Shown: positions 36,001 to 48,322 of the stretch, piece after piece
Position numbering within the stretch: the first letter of the stretch is position 1
Layout: every line of letters begins with the position of its first letter
Source of the DNA: Xylocopa sonorina
Taxonomy: Eukaryota; Arthropoda; Insecta; Hymenoptera; Apidae
Assembly: GCF_050948175.1 (NCBI RefSeq)
Contig: NW_027490263.1
Coordinates: 248,001 to 312,000, forward strand
Direction of reading: 5' to 3'
Length of the DNA: 64,000 nucleotides
Program-made: the position numbers and the translations under genes
The notes under the pieces: model-generated
The model's input: only the letters and a program-made list of their open reading frames with translations
What the model was told of the DNA's origin: nothing
Databases searched by the model: none

Positions 36001-39000
36001 TTCCTATCATGGAAGCGTCGCGTTTACATTCCTTTGAAGTGAATACGAGATATACATGACACTTCGCAATGAATATTATATCCTATCATGAAACATAGAT
36101 GTGAGATGCGATATCGCGTTTTAGGAAGCATTAGAACTCTATTGCTACGATCCGTAGAGATCTGCAAACGCTATTTCCTAGCATGGAAGTGTCGCATTTA
36201 CATTCTTTTGAAGTGAATACGAGGTATACGTTACACTCTACAATGAATATTATACCTTATCACGAAACATAGAAATGAAATGCGACATCCCGTTTTAAGA
36301 AGCATTAGAACACTATTGCTGCGATACGTAGACATCTGCAAACGCTATTTCCTAGCATGGAAGTGTCACATTTACATTCTTTTGAAGTGAATACGAGGTA
36401 TACATAACACTCCAAAATGAATATTATATCTTATCACGAAACATAGAAATGAAATGCGACATCACGTTTTAAGAAGCATTACAACTCTATTGCTACGATA
36501 CGTAGACACCTGCAAACGCTATTTCCTAGCATGTAAGTGTCGCATTTACATTCTTTTGAAGTGAATACGAGGTATACATGACACTTCGCAATGAATATTG
36601 TATCTTATCATGAAACATAGAAGTGAGATGCGATATCGATTTTTAAGAAGATTTGAACTATACTGCTATGATACGTAGACATCTGCAAACGCTATTTCCT
36701 AGCATGGAAGTGTCGCACTTACATTCTTTTGAAGTGAATACGAGGTATTCATGACATTTCGCAATGAATATTATATCTTATCATGAAACATAGAAGTGAG
36801 ATGCGATATCGCGTTTTAAGAAGCATTAGAACTCTATTGCTAGGATACGTAGACATCTGCAAACAATATTTCCTAGCAAGGAAGTGTCGCATTTACATTC
36901 TTTTGAAGTGAATACGAGGTATACATAACACTCCAAAATGAATATTATATCTTATCACTAAACATAGAAATGAAATGCGACATCTCGTTTTAAGAAGCAT
37001 TAGAACCCTATTGCTACGATACGAAGACATCTGCAAACGCTATTTCCTAGCAAGGAAGTGTCGCATTTACATTCACTTGAAGTGAATGCGAGGTATACAT
37101 AACACTCCAAAATGAATATTATATCTTATCATGAAACATAGTAGTGAGATGCGATATCGCGTTTTAGGAAGAATTACAACTCTATTGCTACGATACGTAG
37201 ACACCTGCAAACGCTATTTCCTAGCATGGAAGTGTCGTATTTACATTCTTTTGAAGTGAATACGAGATATACTTGACACTTCGCAAAGAATATTATATCC
37301 TATCATGAAACATAGGAATGAGGTGCTATATCGAGTTTTGAGAAGCATTAGAACTCTATTGCTACGATACGTAAACATCTGCAACCGCTATTTCCTATCA
37401 TGGAAGCGTCGCGTTTACATTCCTTTGAAGTGAATACGAGATATACATGACACTTCGCAATGAATATTATATCCTATCATGAAACATAGATGTGAGATGC
37501 GATATCGCGTTTTAGGAAGAATTAGAACTCTATTGCTACGATCCGTAGAGATCTGCAAACGCTATTTCCTAGCATGGAAGTGTCGCATTTACATTCTTTT
37601 GAAGTGAATACGAGGTATACATGACACTTCGCAATGAATATTGTACCTTATCATGAAACATAGAAGTGAGATGCGATATCGATTTTTAAGAAGATTTGAA
37701 CTATACTGCTATGATACGTAGACATCTGCAAACGCTATTTCCTAGCATGGAAGTGTCGCACTTACATTCTTTTGAAGTGAATACGAGGTATTCATGACAT
37801 TTCGCAATGATTATTATATCTTATCATGAAACATAGAAGTGAGATGCGATATCGCGTTTTAAGAAGCATTAGAACTCTATTGCTAGGATACGTAGACATC
37901 TGCAAACAATATTTCCTAGCAAGGAAGTGTCGCATTTACATTCTTTTGAAGTGAATACAAGGTATACATAACACTCCAAAATGAATATTATATCTTATCA
38001 CTAAACATAGAAATGAAATGCGACATCTCGTTTTAAGAAGCATTAGAACCCTATTGCTACGATACGAAGACATCTGCAAACGCTATTTCCTAGCAAGGAA
38101 GTGTCGCATTTACATTCACTTGAAGTGAATGCGAGGTATACATAACACTCCAAAATGAATATTATATCTTATCATGAAACATAGTAGTGAGATGCGATAT
38201 CGCGTTTTAGGAAGCATTACAACTCTATTGCTACGATACGTAGACATCTGCAAACGCTATTTCCTAGCATGGAAGTGTCGCATTTACATACTTTTGAAGT
38301 GAATACGAGATATACATGACACTTCGCAAAGAATATTATATCTTATCATGAAACATAGGAATAAGGTGCTATATCGCGTTTTGAGAAGCATTAGAAATCT
38401 ATTGCTAATATACGTAGACATCTGCAAACGCTATTTCCTAGCATGGAAGTATCGCATTTACATTCTCTTGAAGTGAATACGAGGTATACATAACACTCCA
38501 AAATGAATATTATATCTTATCACGAAGCATAGAAATGAAATGCGACATCTCGTTTTAAGAAGCATTAAAACTCTATTGCTACGATACGTAAACATCTGCA
38601 AACGCTATTTCCTATCATGGAAGCGTCGCGTTTACATTCCTTTGAAGTGAATACGAGATATACATGACACTTCGCAATGAATATTATATCCTATCATGAA
38701 ACATAGATGTGAGATGCGATATCGCGTTTTAGGAAGCATTAGAACTCTATTGCTACGATCCGTAGAGATCTGCAAACGCTATTTCCTAGCATGGAAGTGT
38801 CGCACTTACATTCTTTTGAAGTGAATACGAGGTATTCATGACACTTCGCAATGAATATTATATCTTATCATGAAACATAGAAGTAAGATGCGATATCGCG
38901 TTTTAAGAAGCATTAGAACTCTATTGCTACGATACGTAGACATCTGCAAACGGTATTTCCTAGCATGTATGTGTCGCATTTACATTCTTTTGAAGTGAAT

Positions 39001-41627
39001 ACGAGGTATATATGACCCTTCGCAATGAATATTATATCCTATCATGAAACATAGATGTGAGATGCGATATCGCGTTATAGGAAGCATTAGAACTCTATTG
39101 CTACGATCCGTAGACATCTGCAAACGCTATTTTCTAGCATGCAAGTGTCGCGTTTACATTCTATTGTAGTGAATACGAGATATACATAACATTCTACAAT
39201 GAATATTATACCTTATCACGAAACATAGAAATGAAATGCGACATCTCGTTTTAAGAAGCATTAGAACACTATTGCTGGGATACGTAGACATCTGCAAACG
39301 CTATTGCCTAGCATGGAAGTGTCACATTTACATTCTTTTGAAGTGAATACGAGGTATACATAACACTCCAAAATGAATATTATATCTTACCACGAAACAT
39401 AGAAATGAAATGCGACATCACGTTTTAAGAAGCATTAGAACTCTATTGCTAGGATACGTAGACATCTGCAGACAATATTTCCTAGCAAGGAAGTGTCGCA
39501 TTTACATTCTTTTGAAGTGAATACGAGGTATACATAACACTCCAAAATGAATATTATATCTTATCACTAAACATAGAAATGAAATGCGACATCTCGTTTT
39601 AAGAAGCATTAGAACTCTATTGCTACGATACGTAGACATCTGCAAACGCTATTTCCTAGCATGTATGTGTCGCATTTACATCCATTTGAAGTGAATACGA
39701 GGTATACATGACCCTTCGCAATGAATATTATATCTTATCATGAAACATAGAAGTGCGATGCGATATCGCGTTTTAGGAAGCATTACAACTCTATTGCTAC
39801 GATACGTAGACACCTGCAAACGCTATTTCCTAGCATGTAAGGGTCGCATTTACATTCTTTTGAAGTGAATACGAGGTATACATGACACTTCGTAATGAAT
39901 ATTATATCTTATCATGAATCATAGGAGTGAGATGCGATATCGCGTTTTAAGAAGCATTGGAACACTATTGCTACGATACGTAGACATCTGCAAACGCTAT
40001 TTCCTACCATGCAAGTGTCGCACTTACATTCTTTTGAAGTGAATACGAGGTATACATAACACTCCAAAATGAATATTGTATCTTATCACGAAACATAGAA
40101 ATGAAATGCGACATCACGTTTTAAGAAGCATTAGAACACTATTGCTGCGATACGTAGACATCTGCAAACGCTATTTCCTAGCATGGAAGTGTCGCACCTA
40201 CATTCTTTTGAAGTGAATACGAGGTATTCATGACACTTCGCAATGAATATTATATCTTATCATGAAACATAGAAGTGAGATGCGATATCGCGTTTTAAGA
40301 AGCATTAGAACTCTATTGCTACGATACGTAGACATCTGCAAACGGTATTTCCTAGCATGTATGTGTCGCATTTACATTCTTTTGAAGTGAATACGAGGTA
40401 TATATGACCCTTCGCAATGAATATTATATCTTATCATGAAACATAGAAGTGAGATTCGATATCGCGTTTTAGGAAGCATTAGAACTCTATTGCTACGATA
40501 CGTAGACATCTGCAAACGCTATTTCCTAGCATGGAAGTGTCGCATTTACATACTTTTGAAGTGAATACGAGATATACATGACACTTCGCAAAGAATATTA
40601 TATCTTATCATGAAACATAGGAATAAGGTGCTATATCGCGTTTTGAGAAGCATTAGAACTCTATTGCTAATATACGTAGACATCTGCAAACGCTATTTCC
40701 TAGCATGGAAGTATCGCATTTACATTCTCTTGAAGTGAATACGAGGTATACATAACACTCCAAAATGAATATAATATCTTATCACGAAACATAGAAATGA
40801 AATGCGACATCTCGTTTTAAGAAGCATTAGAACTCTATTGCTACGATACGTAAACATCTGCAAACGCTATTTCCTAGCAAGGAAGTGTCGCATTTACATT
40901 CACTTGAAGTGAATGCGAGGTATACATGACACCTCGTAATGAATATAATATCTTATTATGAAACATAGAAATGAAATGCGATATCGCGATTTATGTAGCA
41001 TTAGAACTCTATTGCTACGATACGTAGACATCTGCAAACGCTATTCCCTAGCAAGGAATAGTCGCATTTACACTCTTTTGAAGTGAATAGGAGGTATACA
41101 TGACACTTCCCAATGAACATTATATGTTATTATGAAACATAGAAGTAAGATGCGATATCGCGTTTTAAGAAGAATTAGGACCCTATTGCCTCGATGCGGA
41201 GACATCTACAACGCTATTTCCCAGGATGGAAACGTCGCATTTACATTCTTTTGAAGTGAATACGAGGTATACATGACAGTTCGCAATGTATATTATATCT
41301 TATCAGGAAACATAGAAATGAGATGCGATAACGCATTTTAAGAAGCATTACAACTCTACTGCTACGATACGTAGACAACTGCAAACGCTATTTCCTAGCA
41401 AGGATTAGTCGCATTTACATGCTGTTGAAGCGAATGCAAGGTATTCATGTCACTTCGCAATGAATATTGTACCTTATCACGAAACATAGAAATGAGATGT
41501 GATATCGCATTCTAAGAAGCATTAGAACACTATTGTTTCGATACGGAGACATCTGCAAATGCTGTTTCCTAGCAAGGAATTGTGGCATTTACATTCTTTT
41601 GAAGTGTATACGAGGTATACATGACAC
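32231..41627 (+). repeat. Mosaic of overlapping segmental duplications in array C
   Basis: Variant-bearing segments recur at offsets close to whole numbers of monomers. GTTACACTCT is at 32231, 34317 and 36230 (12 and 11 monomers). GCAACCGCTATTTCC is at 34078, 35991 and 37382 (11 and 8). GCTAGGATACG is at 31798, 35448, 36839, 37882, 39448 and 43101 (21, 8, 6, 9 and 21). A TTTTCTAGCATGCAAG block is at 35131 and 39131 (23). CATTTACATACTTTTG is at 38281 and 40542 (13). About 1.3 kb at 32.7-33.97 kb matches 40.18-41.63 kb at an offset of 43, then 44, monomers, because one extra monomer lies in the second copy. Copies look nearly identical by eye over hundreds of bases. Confidence 0.8.
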
Positions 41628-42999
41628 ATCGCAATGAATATTATATCTTATCATGAAACATAGAAGTGAGATGCGATATCGCGTTCTAAGAAGCATTAGA
41701 ACTCTATTGCTACGATACGTAGACATCTGCAAACGCTATTTCCTACCATGCAAGTGTCGCACTTACATTCTTTTGAAGTGAATACGAGGTATACATAACA
41801 CTCCAAAATGAATATTGTATCTTATCACGATACATAGAAATGAAATGCGACATCACGTTTTAAGAAGCATTACAACCCTATTGCTACGATACGTAGACAT
41901 CTGCAAACAATATTTCCTAGCAAGGAAGTGTCGCATTTACATTCTTTTGATGTGAATACGAGGAATACATAACACTCCAAAATGAATATTATATCTTATC
42001 ACTAACCATAGTAATGAAATGCGACATCTCGTTTTAAGAAGCATTAGAACTCTATTGCTAGGATACGTAGACATCTGTAATGGCTATTTCCTAGCATGGA
42101 AGTGTCACATTTACATTCTTTTGAAGTGGGTACGAGGTATACATAACACTCCAAAATGAATATTATATCATATCACGAGACATAGAAATGAAATGCGACA
42201 TCTCGTTTTAAGAAGCATTAGTACTCTATAGCTACGATACGTAGACATCTGCAAACGCTATTTCCTAGCATGGAAGTGTCGCATTTACATTCTTTTGAAG
42301 TGAATACGAGATATACATGACACTTCGCAAAGAATATTATATCTTATCATGAAACATAGGAATGAGGTGCTATATCGCGTTTTGATAAGCATTAGAACTC
42401 TATTGCTAATATATGTAGACATCTGCAAACGCTATTTCCTAGCATGGAAGTGTCGCAATTACATTCTCTTGAAGTGAATACGAGGTATACATAACACTCC
42501 AAAATGAATATTATATCTTATCACGAAACATAGGAATGAAATGCGACATCTCGTTTTAAGAAGCATTAGAACTCTATTGCTACGATCCGTAGACATCTGC
42601 AAACGCTACTTCCTAGCATGGAAGTGTCGCATTTACATTCTTTTGAAGTGTATACGAGATATACATAACATTCTACAATGAATATTATACCTTATCACGA
42701 AACATAGAAATGAAATGCGACATCTCGTTTTAAGAAGCATTAGAACACTATTGCTGCGATACGTAGACATCTGCAAACGCTATTTCCTAGCAAGGAATTG
42801 TGGCATTTACATTCTTTTGAAGTGGGTACGAGGTATACATAACACTCCAAAATGAATATTATATCATATCACGAGACATAGAAATGAAATGCGACATCTC
42901 GTTTTAAGAAGCATTAGAACTATATAGCTACTATACGAAGACATCTGCAAACGCTATTCCCTAGCAAGGAATTGTGGCATTTACATTCTTTTGAAGTGT

Positions 43000-44870
43000 A
43001 TACGAAGTATACATGAAACATCGCAATGTATATTATATCTTATCACGAAACATAGAAATGAAATGCGACATCACGTTTTAAGAAGCATTAGAACTCTATT
43101 GCTAGGATACGTAGACATCTGCAGACAATATTTCCTAGCAAGGAAGTGTCGCATTTACATTCTTTTGAAGTGAATACGAGGTATACATAACACTCCAAAA
43201 TGAATATTATATCCTATCACTAAACATAGAAATGAAATGCGACATCTCGTTTTAAGAAGCATTAGAACTCTATTGCTACAATACGTAGACATCTGCAAAC
43301 GCTATTTCCTAGCATGTATGTGTCGCATTTACATTCTTTTGAAGTGAGTACGAGGTATACATGACCCTTCGCAATGAATATTATATCTTATCATGAAACA
43401 TAGAAGTGCGATGCGATATCGCGTTTTAGGAAGCATTACAACTCTATTGCTACGATACGTAGACATCTGCAAACGCTATTTCCTAGCATGCAAGTGTCGC
43501 ACTTACATTCTTTTGAAGTGAATACGAGGTATACATGACACTTCGCAATGAATATTATATCATATCATGAAACATAGAAGTGAGATGTGATATCGCATTT
43601 TAGGAAGCATTAGAACTCTAATGCTACGATACGTAGACAACGGCAAACGCTATTTCCTAGCATGTAAGCGTCGCATTTACATTCTTTTGAAGTGAATACG
43701 AGGTATACATAACACTCTACAATGAATATTATACCTTATCACGAAACATAGAAATGAAATGCGACATCTCGTTTTAAGAAGCATTAGAACACTATTGCTG
43801 CGATACGTAGACATCTGCAAACGCTATTTCCAAGCATGGAAGTGTCACATTTACATTCTTTTGAAGTGAATACGATGTATACATAACACTCCAAAATGAA
43901 TATTATATCTTATCACGAAACATAGAAATGAAATGCGACATCACGTTTTAAGAAGCATTAGAACTCTTTTGCTAGGATACGTAGACATGTGCAAACAATA
44001 TTTCCTAGCAAGGAAGTGTCGCATTTACATTCTTTTGAAGTGAGTACGAGGTACACATAACACTCCAAAATGAATATTATATCCTATCACTAAACATAGA
44101 AATGAAATGCGACATCTCGTTTTAAGAAGCATTAGAACTCTATTGCTACGATACGTAGACATCTGCAAAAGCTATTTCCTAGCATGTATGTGTCGCATTT
44201 ACATTTTTTTTAAGTGAATACGAGGTATACATGACCCTTCGCAATGAATATTATATCTTATCATGAAACATAGAAGTGCGATGCGATATCGCGTTTTAGG
44301 AAGCATTACAACTCTATTGCTACGATACGTAGACATCTGCAAACGCTATTTCCTAGCATGCAAGTGTCGCACTTACATTCTTTTGAAGTGAATACGAGGT
44401 ATACATGACACTTCGCAATGAATATTATATCTTATCATGAAACATAGAAGTGAGATGTGATATCGCATTTTAGGAAGCATTAGAACTCTAATGCTACGAT
44501 ACGTAGACAACGGCAAACGCTATTTCCTAGCATGTAAGCGTCGCATTTACATTCTTTTGAAGTGAATACGAGGTATACATAACACTCTACAATGAATATT
44601 ATACCTTATCACGAAACATAGTAATGAAATGCGACATCTCGTTTTAAGAAACATTAGAACACTATTGCTGCGATACGTAGACATCTGCAAACGCTATTTC
44701 CTAGCATGGAAGTGTCACATTTACATTCTTTTGAAGTGAATACGATGTATACATAACACTCCAAAATGAATATTATATCTTATCACTAAACATAGAAATG
44801 TAATGCGACATCTCGTTTTAAGAAGCATTAGAACACTATTGCTGCGATACGTAGACATCTGCAAACGCTA
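43000..44870 (+). repeat. Five-monomer (870-bp) higher-order repeat
   Basis: ATCCTATCACTAAACATAG occurs at 43211 and 44081, 870 bp apart (5 x 174). It is preceded by GCTAGGATACGTAGACAT and followed by the same series of variants: AAGTGCGATGCGATATCG, GAAGTGAGATGTGATATCG, and GTAGACAACGGCAAACG at about 43634 and 44504. The two blocks are adjacent, so this is a direct tandem duplication of five monomers. Confidence 0.8.
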
Positions 44871-46580
44871 TTTCCTAGCATGGAAGTGTCACATTTACAT
44901 TCTTTTGAAGTGAATACGGGGTATACAAAACACTCCAAAATGAATATCATATCTCATCACGAAACACAGACATGAAATGCGATATCGCGTTCTAGGAAGC
45001 ATTAGAACTCTATTGCTACGATCCGTAGACATCTGCAAACGCTATTTCCTAGCATGGAAGTGTCGCATTTACATTTCTTTGAAGTGAATACGAGGTATAC
45101 ATGACATTTCGCAATGAATATTATATCTTATCATGAAACATAGAAGTGTGATGCGATATCACGTTTTAGGAAGCATTAGAACTCTATTGCTTCGATACGT
45201 AGACATCTGCAAACGCTATTTCCTAGCATGGAAGTGTCGCATTTACATTCTTTTGAAGTGAATACGAGGTATACATAACACTCTAAAATGAATATCATAC
45301 CTTATCACGAAACATAGAAATGAAATGCGACATCTCGTTTTAAGAAGCATTAGAACACTATTGCTGCGATACGTAGACATCTGCAAACGCTATTTCCTAG
45401 CAAGGAAGTGTCGCGTTTACATTCTTTTGAAGTGAATACGGGGTATACATAACACTCCAAAATGAATATTATATCTCATCACGAAACATAGAAATGAAAT
45501 GCGATATCGCGTTTTAGGAAGCATTAGACCTCTATTGCTACGATCCGTAGACATCTGCAAACGCTATTTCCTATCATGGAAGTGTCGCATTTACATTCGC
45601 TTGAAGTGTATGCGAGGTATAAGTGACACTTCGCAATGAATATTATTTCTTAGCATGAAACATAGAAGTGAGATGCGATATCGCGTTTTAGGAAGCATTA
45701 GAACTATATTGCTACCATCCGTAGACATCTGCAAACGCCATTTCCTAGCATGGAAGTGTCGCATTTACATTCTTTTGAAATGAATACGAGGTATACATAA
45801 CACTCTACAATGAATATTATACCTTATCACGAAACATAGAAATGAAATGCGACATCTCGTTTTAAGAAGCATTAGAACACTATTGCTGCGATACGTAGAC
45901 ATCTGCAAACGCTATTTCCTAGAATGGAAGTGTCGCATTTACATTCTTTTGAAGTGAATACGAGGTATACATGACACTTCGCAATGAATATTATATTTTA
46001 TCATGAAACATAGAAGTGAGATGCGACATCTCCTTTTTAGAAGCACTAGAAATCTATTGTTTTGATACGTAGACATCTGGATACTCTATTTCCTAGCAAG
46101 GAAGTGTCGCACTTACATTCTTTTACAGTGAAAACGAGGTATGCATGTCACTTCGAAATGAATATTATATCTTATCATGAAACATAGAAGGGAGATGCGA
46201 TATCTCGATTTGGGAAGCATTAGGACTGTATTGCTACGATACGTGGACATCTGCAAACGCTATTTCCTAGCAAGGATGTGTCGCATTTACATTTTTCTGA
46301 TGTGAATACAAGGTATACATGGCTCTTCGCAATGAATATTATATCTTATCATGAAACATAGAAATTAGATGCGATATCGCAATATAAGAAGCATTAGAAC
46401 ACTATTGCTTCGATACGTAGACATCTGCAAACTCCACTTCCTAGCAAGAAAGTGTCGCACTTACATTCTTTTGAAGTGAATACGAGGTATACATGCCTCT
46501 CCGCAATGAATATTATATCATATCGTGAAACATAGAAATGAGATGCGATATCTCGTTTTAAGAAGCATTAGAACTCTATT

Positions 46581-47420
46581 GATTCTACACGTAGATATCT
46601 GCAAACGCTACTTCCTAGCAAGGAAGTGTCGCATTTACATTCCATTGAAGTGAATACGAGGTATACATGCCACTTCGCAATGAATATTATATCTTATAGT
46701 GAAACAGAAATGAGATGCGATATCTCGTTTTGGGAAGCATTAGAACTGTATTGCTACGATACGTCCACATCTGCAAACGCTATTTCCTAGGAAGGATGTG
46801 TCGCATTTACATTCGGTTGTAGCGAATGCAAGGTATACCTGACAGTTCGCAATGAATATTATATCTTATCATGAAACAAAGAAGTGAGATGCGATATCGC
46901 GATTTAAGAAGCATTAGAACTCCATTTCTACGTGACATAGACATCTGCCAACGCTGTCTCCTAGAGAGGAAGTGTCGCAGTTACGATCATTTGAAGTGAA
47001 TTCGAGGTATACAATACACTGCACAATGAATATTATATCTTATCATGAAACATAGAAATGTGATGCAATATCGCGTTTTAAGAAGCATTGGAACTCTATT
47101 GCTACGATACGTAGACATCTGCAAACGCTGTCTCCTAGAGAGGAAGTGTCGCAGTTACGATCATTTGAAGTGAATTCGAGGTATACAATACACTGCACAA
47201 TGAATATTATATCATATCGTGAAATCTAGAAATGAGATGTGATATCTCGTTTTAAGAAGCATTAGAACTCTATTGATTCCACACGTAGATATCTGCAAAC
47301 GCTACTTCCTAGCAAGGAAGTGTCGCATTTACATTCCATTGAAGTGAATACGAGGTATACATGCCACTCCGCAATGAATATTATATCTTATCGTGAAACA
47401 TAGAAATGAGATGCGATGTC
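46581..47420 (+). repeat. Variant monomers duplicated at 174 and 694 bp
   Basis: GCTGTCTCCTAGAGAGG, with CAGTTACGATCATTTG and GTATACAATACACTGC, occurs at 46953 and 47127, 174 bp apart. The monomer reading TTGATTC(T/C)ACACGTAG lies at 46581 and 47275, 694 bp apart (four monomers minus 2). Both are recent local duplications within the heterogeneous end of array C. Confidence 0.75.
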
Positions 47421-48316
47421 TCGTTTTAAGAAGCATTAGAACTCTATTGCTTCGATACTTAGACATCTGCAAACGCTATTCCCTAGCAAGGAAGTGTCGC
47501 ATTTACATTCATTTGAAGTGTATCCGAGGTATGCATGACACTTCGCAATGAATATTATATCTTATCATGAAACATAGGAAGGAGATGCGATATCTCGTTT
47601 TGGGAAGCATTAGAACTGCATTGCTACGATACGTCGACATCTGCAAACGCTATTTCCTAGCAAGGAAGTGTCGCATTTACATTCTTCTGAAGTGAATACG
47701 AGGTATACATGACACATTGCAATGAATATTATATCTTATCATGAGACATAGATGTGAGATGCGATATCGCGCTTCAAGAAGCATTAGTACTCTATTGCTT
47801 CGATACATAGACATCTGGAAACGCTACTTCCTAGCATGGAAGTGTCGTATTTACATTCCTCTATAGCGAGTACGAGGTATACGTAACACTGCACAATGAA
47901 TATTATATCTTATCAAGAACCATAGAAATGAAATGCGATATCGCGACATAAGAAGCATTAGAACTCTATTGCTTCGATACCTGGACATCAGCAAACACTA
48001 CTTCCTTGCAAGGAAGTGTCGCATTTACATTCATTTGAAGTGTATCCGAGGTATACATAACAATTCGCAATGAATATCATATCTTATCATGAAACATAGA
48101 AATGAGATATGATATCTCGTTTTAAGAAGCATTATAACCCTATTGCTACGATACGTAGACATCTGCAAACGCTATTTCCTAGCAAGAAAGTGTCGCATTT
48201 GCATTCTTTTGAAGTGTATACGAGGTATACATGACACTCGCAATGAATATTATATCTTATCATGAAACATAGAAATTAGATGCGATATCGCGATATAAGA
48301 AGCATTAGAACACTAT

Positions 48317-48322
48317 TGCTTC
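48317..48322. other. Orientation-switch junction with 6-bp microhomology
   Basis: Array C runs in + orientation up to AGAACACTATTGCTTC, and the sequence then continues as CTTCTCAAAACGCGATATCGC, which is the minus-orientation monomer. The overlap TGCTTC at 48317-48322 fits both the + context (ATTGCTTCGATACG) and the - context (AATGCTTCTTAAAACG). No non-satellite DNA intervenes. This is the only direct inversion breakpoint in the window. Confidence 0.85.

Larger units (their letters stand above)
22846..48322 (+). repeat. Satellite array C: 174-bp tandem repeat, + orientation
   Basis: About 146 head-to-tail monomers. The left edge (22846 to about 23100) is degenerate and carries CTTACTTTGAACTGTTT at 22873. 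From about 23.1 to 24.2 kb and 28.5 to 30.06 kb many monomers are type 2 (GTGTAGACGAGG) and divergent; 24.4-28.5 kb is mixed. From about 30.06 to 46 kb the array is dominated by type-1 monomers of two alternating kinds, one with CATGACACTTCGCAATG plus GAAGTGAGATGCGATATCGCG, the other with CATAACACTCCAAAATG plus GAAATGAAATGCGACATCTCG. These are arranged in overlapping higher-order repeats. From about 46 to 48.3 kb the monomers are more heterogeneous. The array ends at an orientation switch. Confidence 0.97.
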
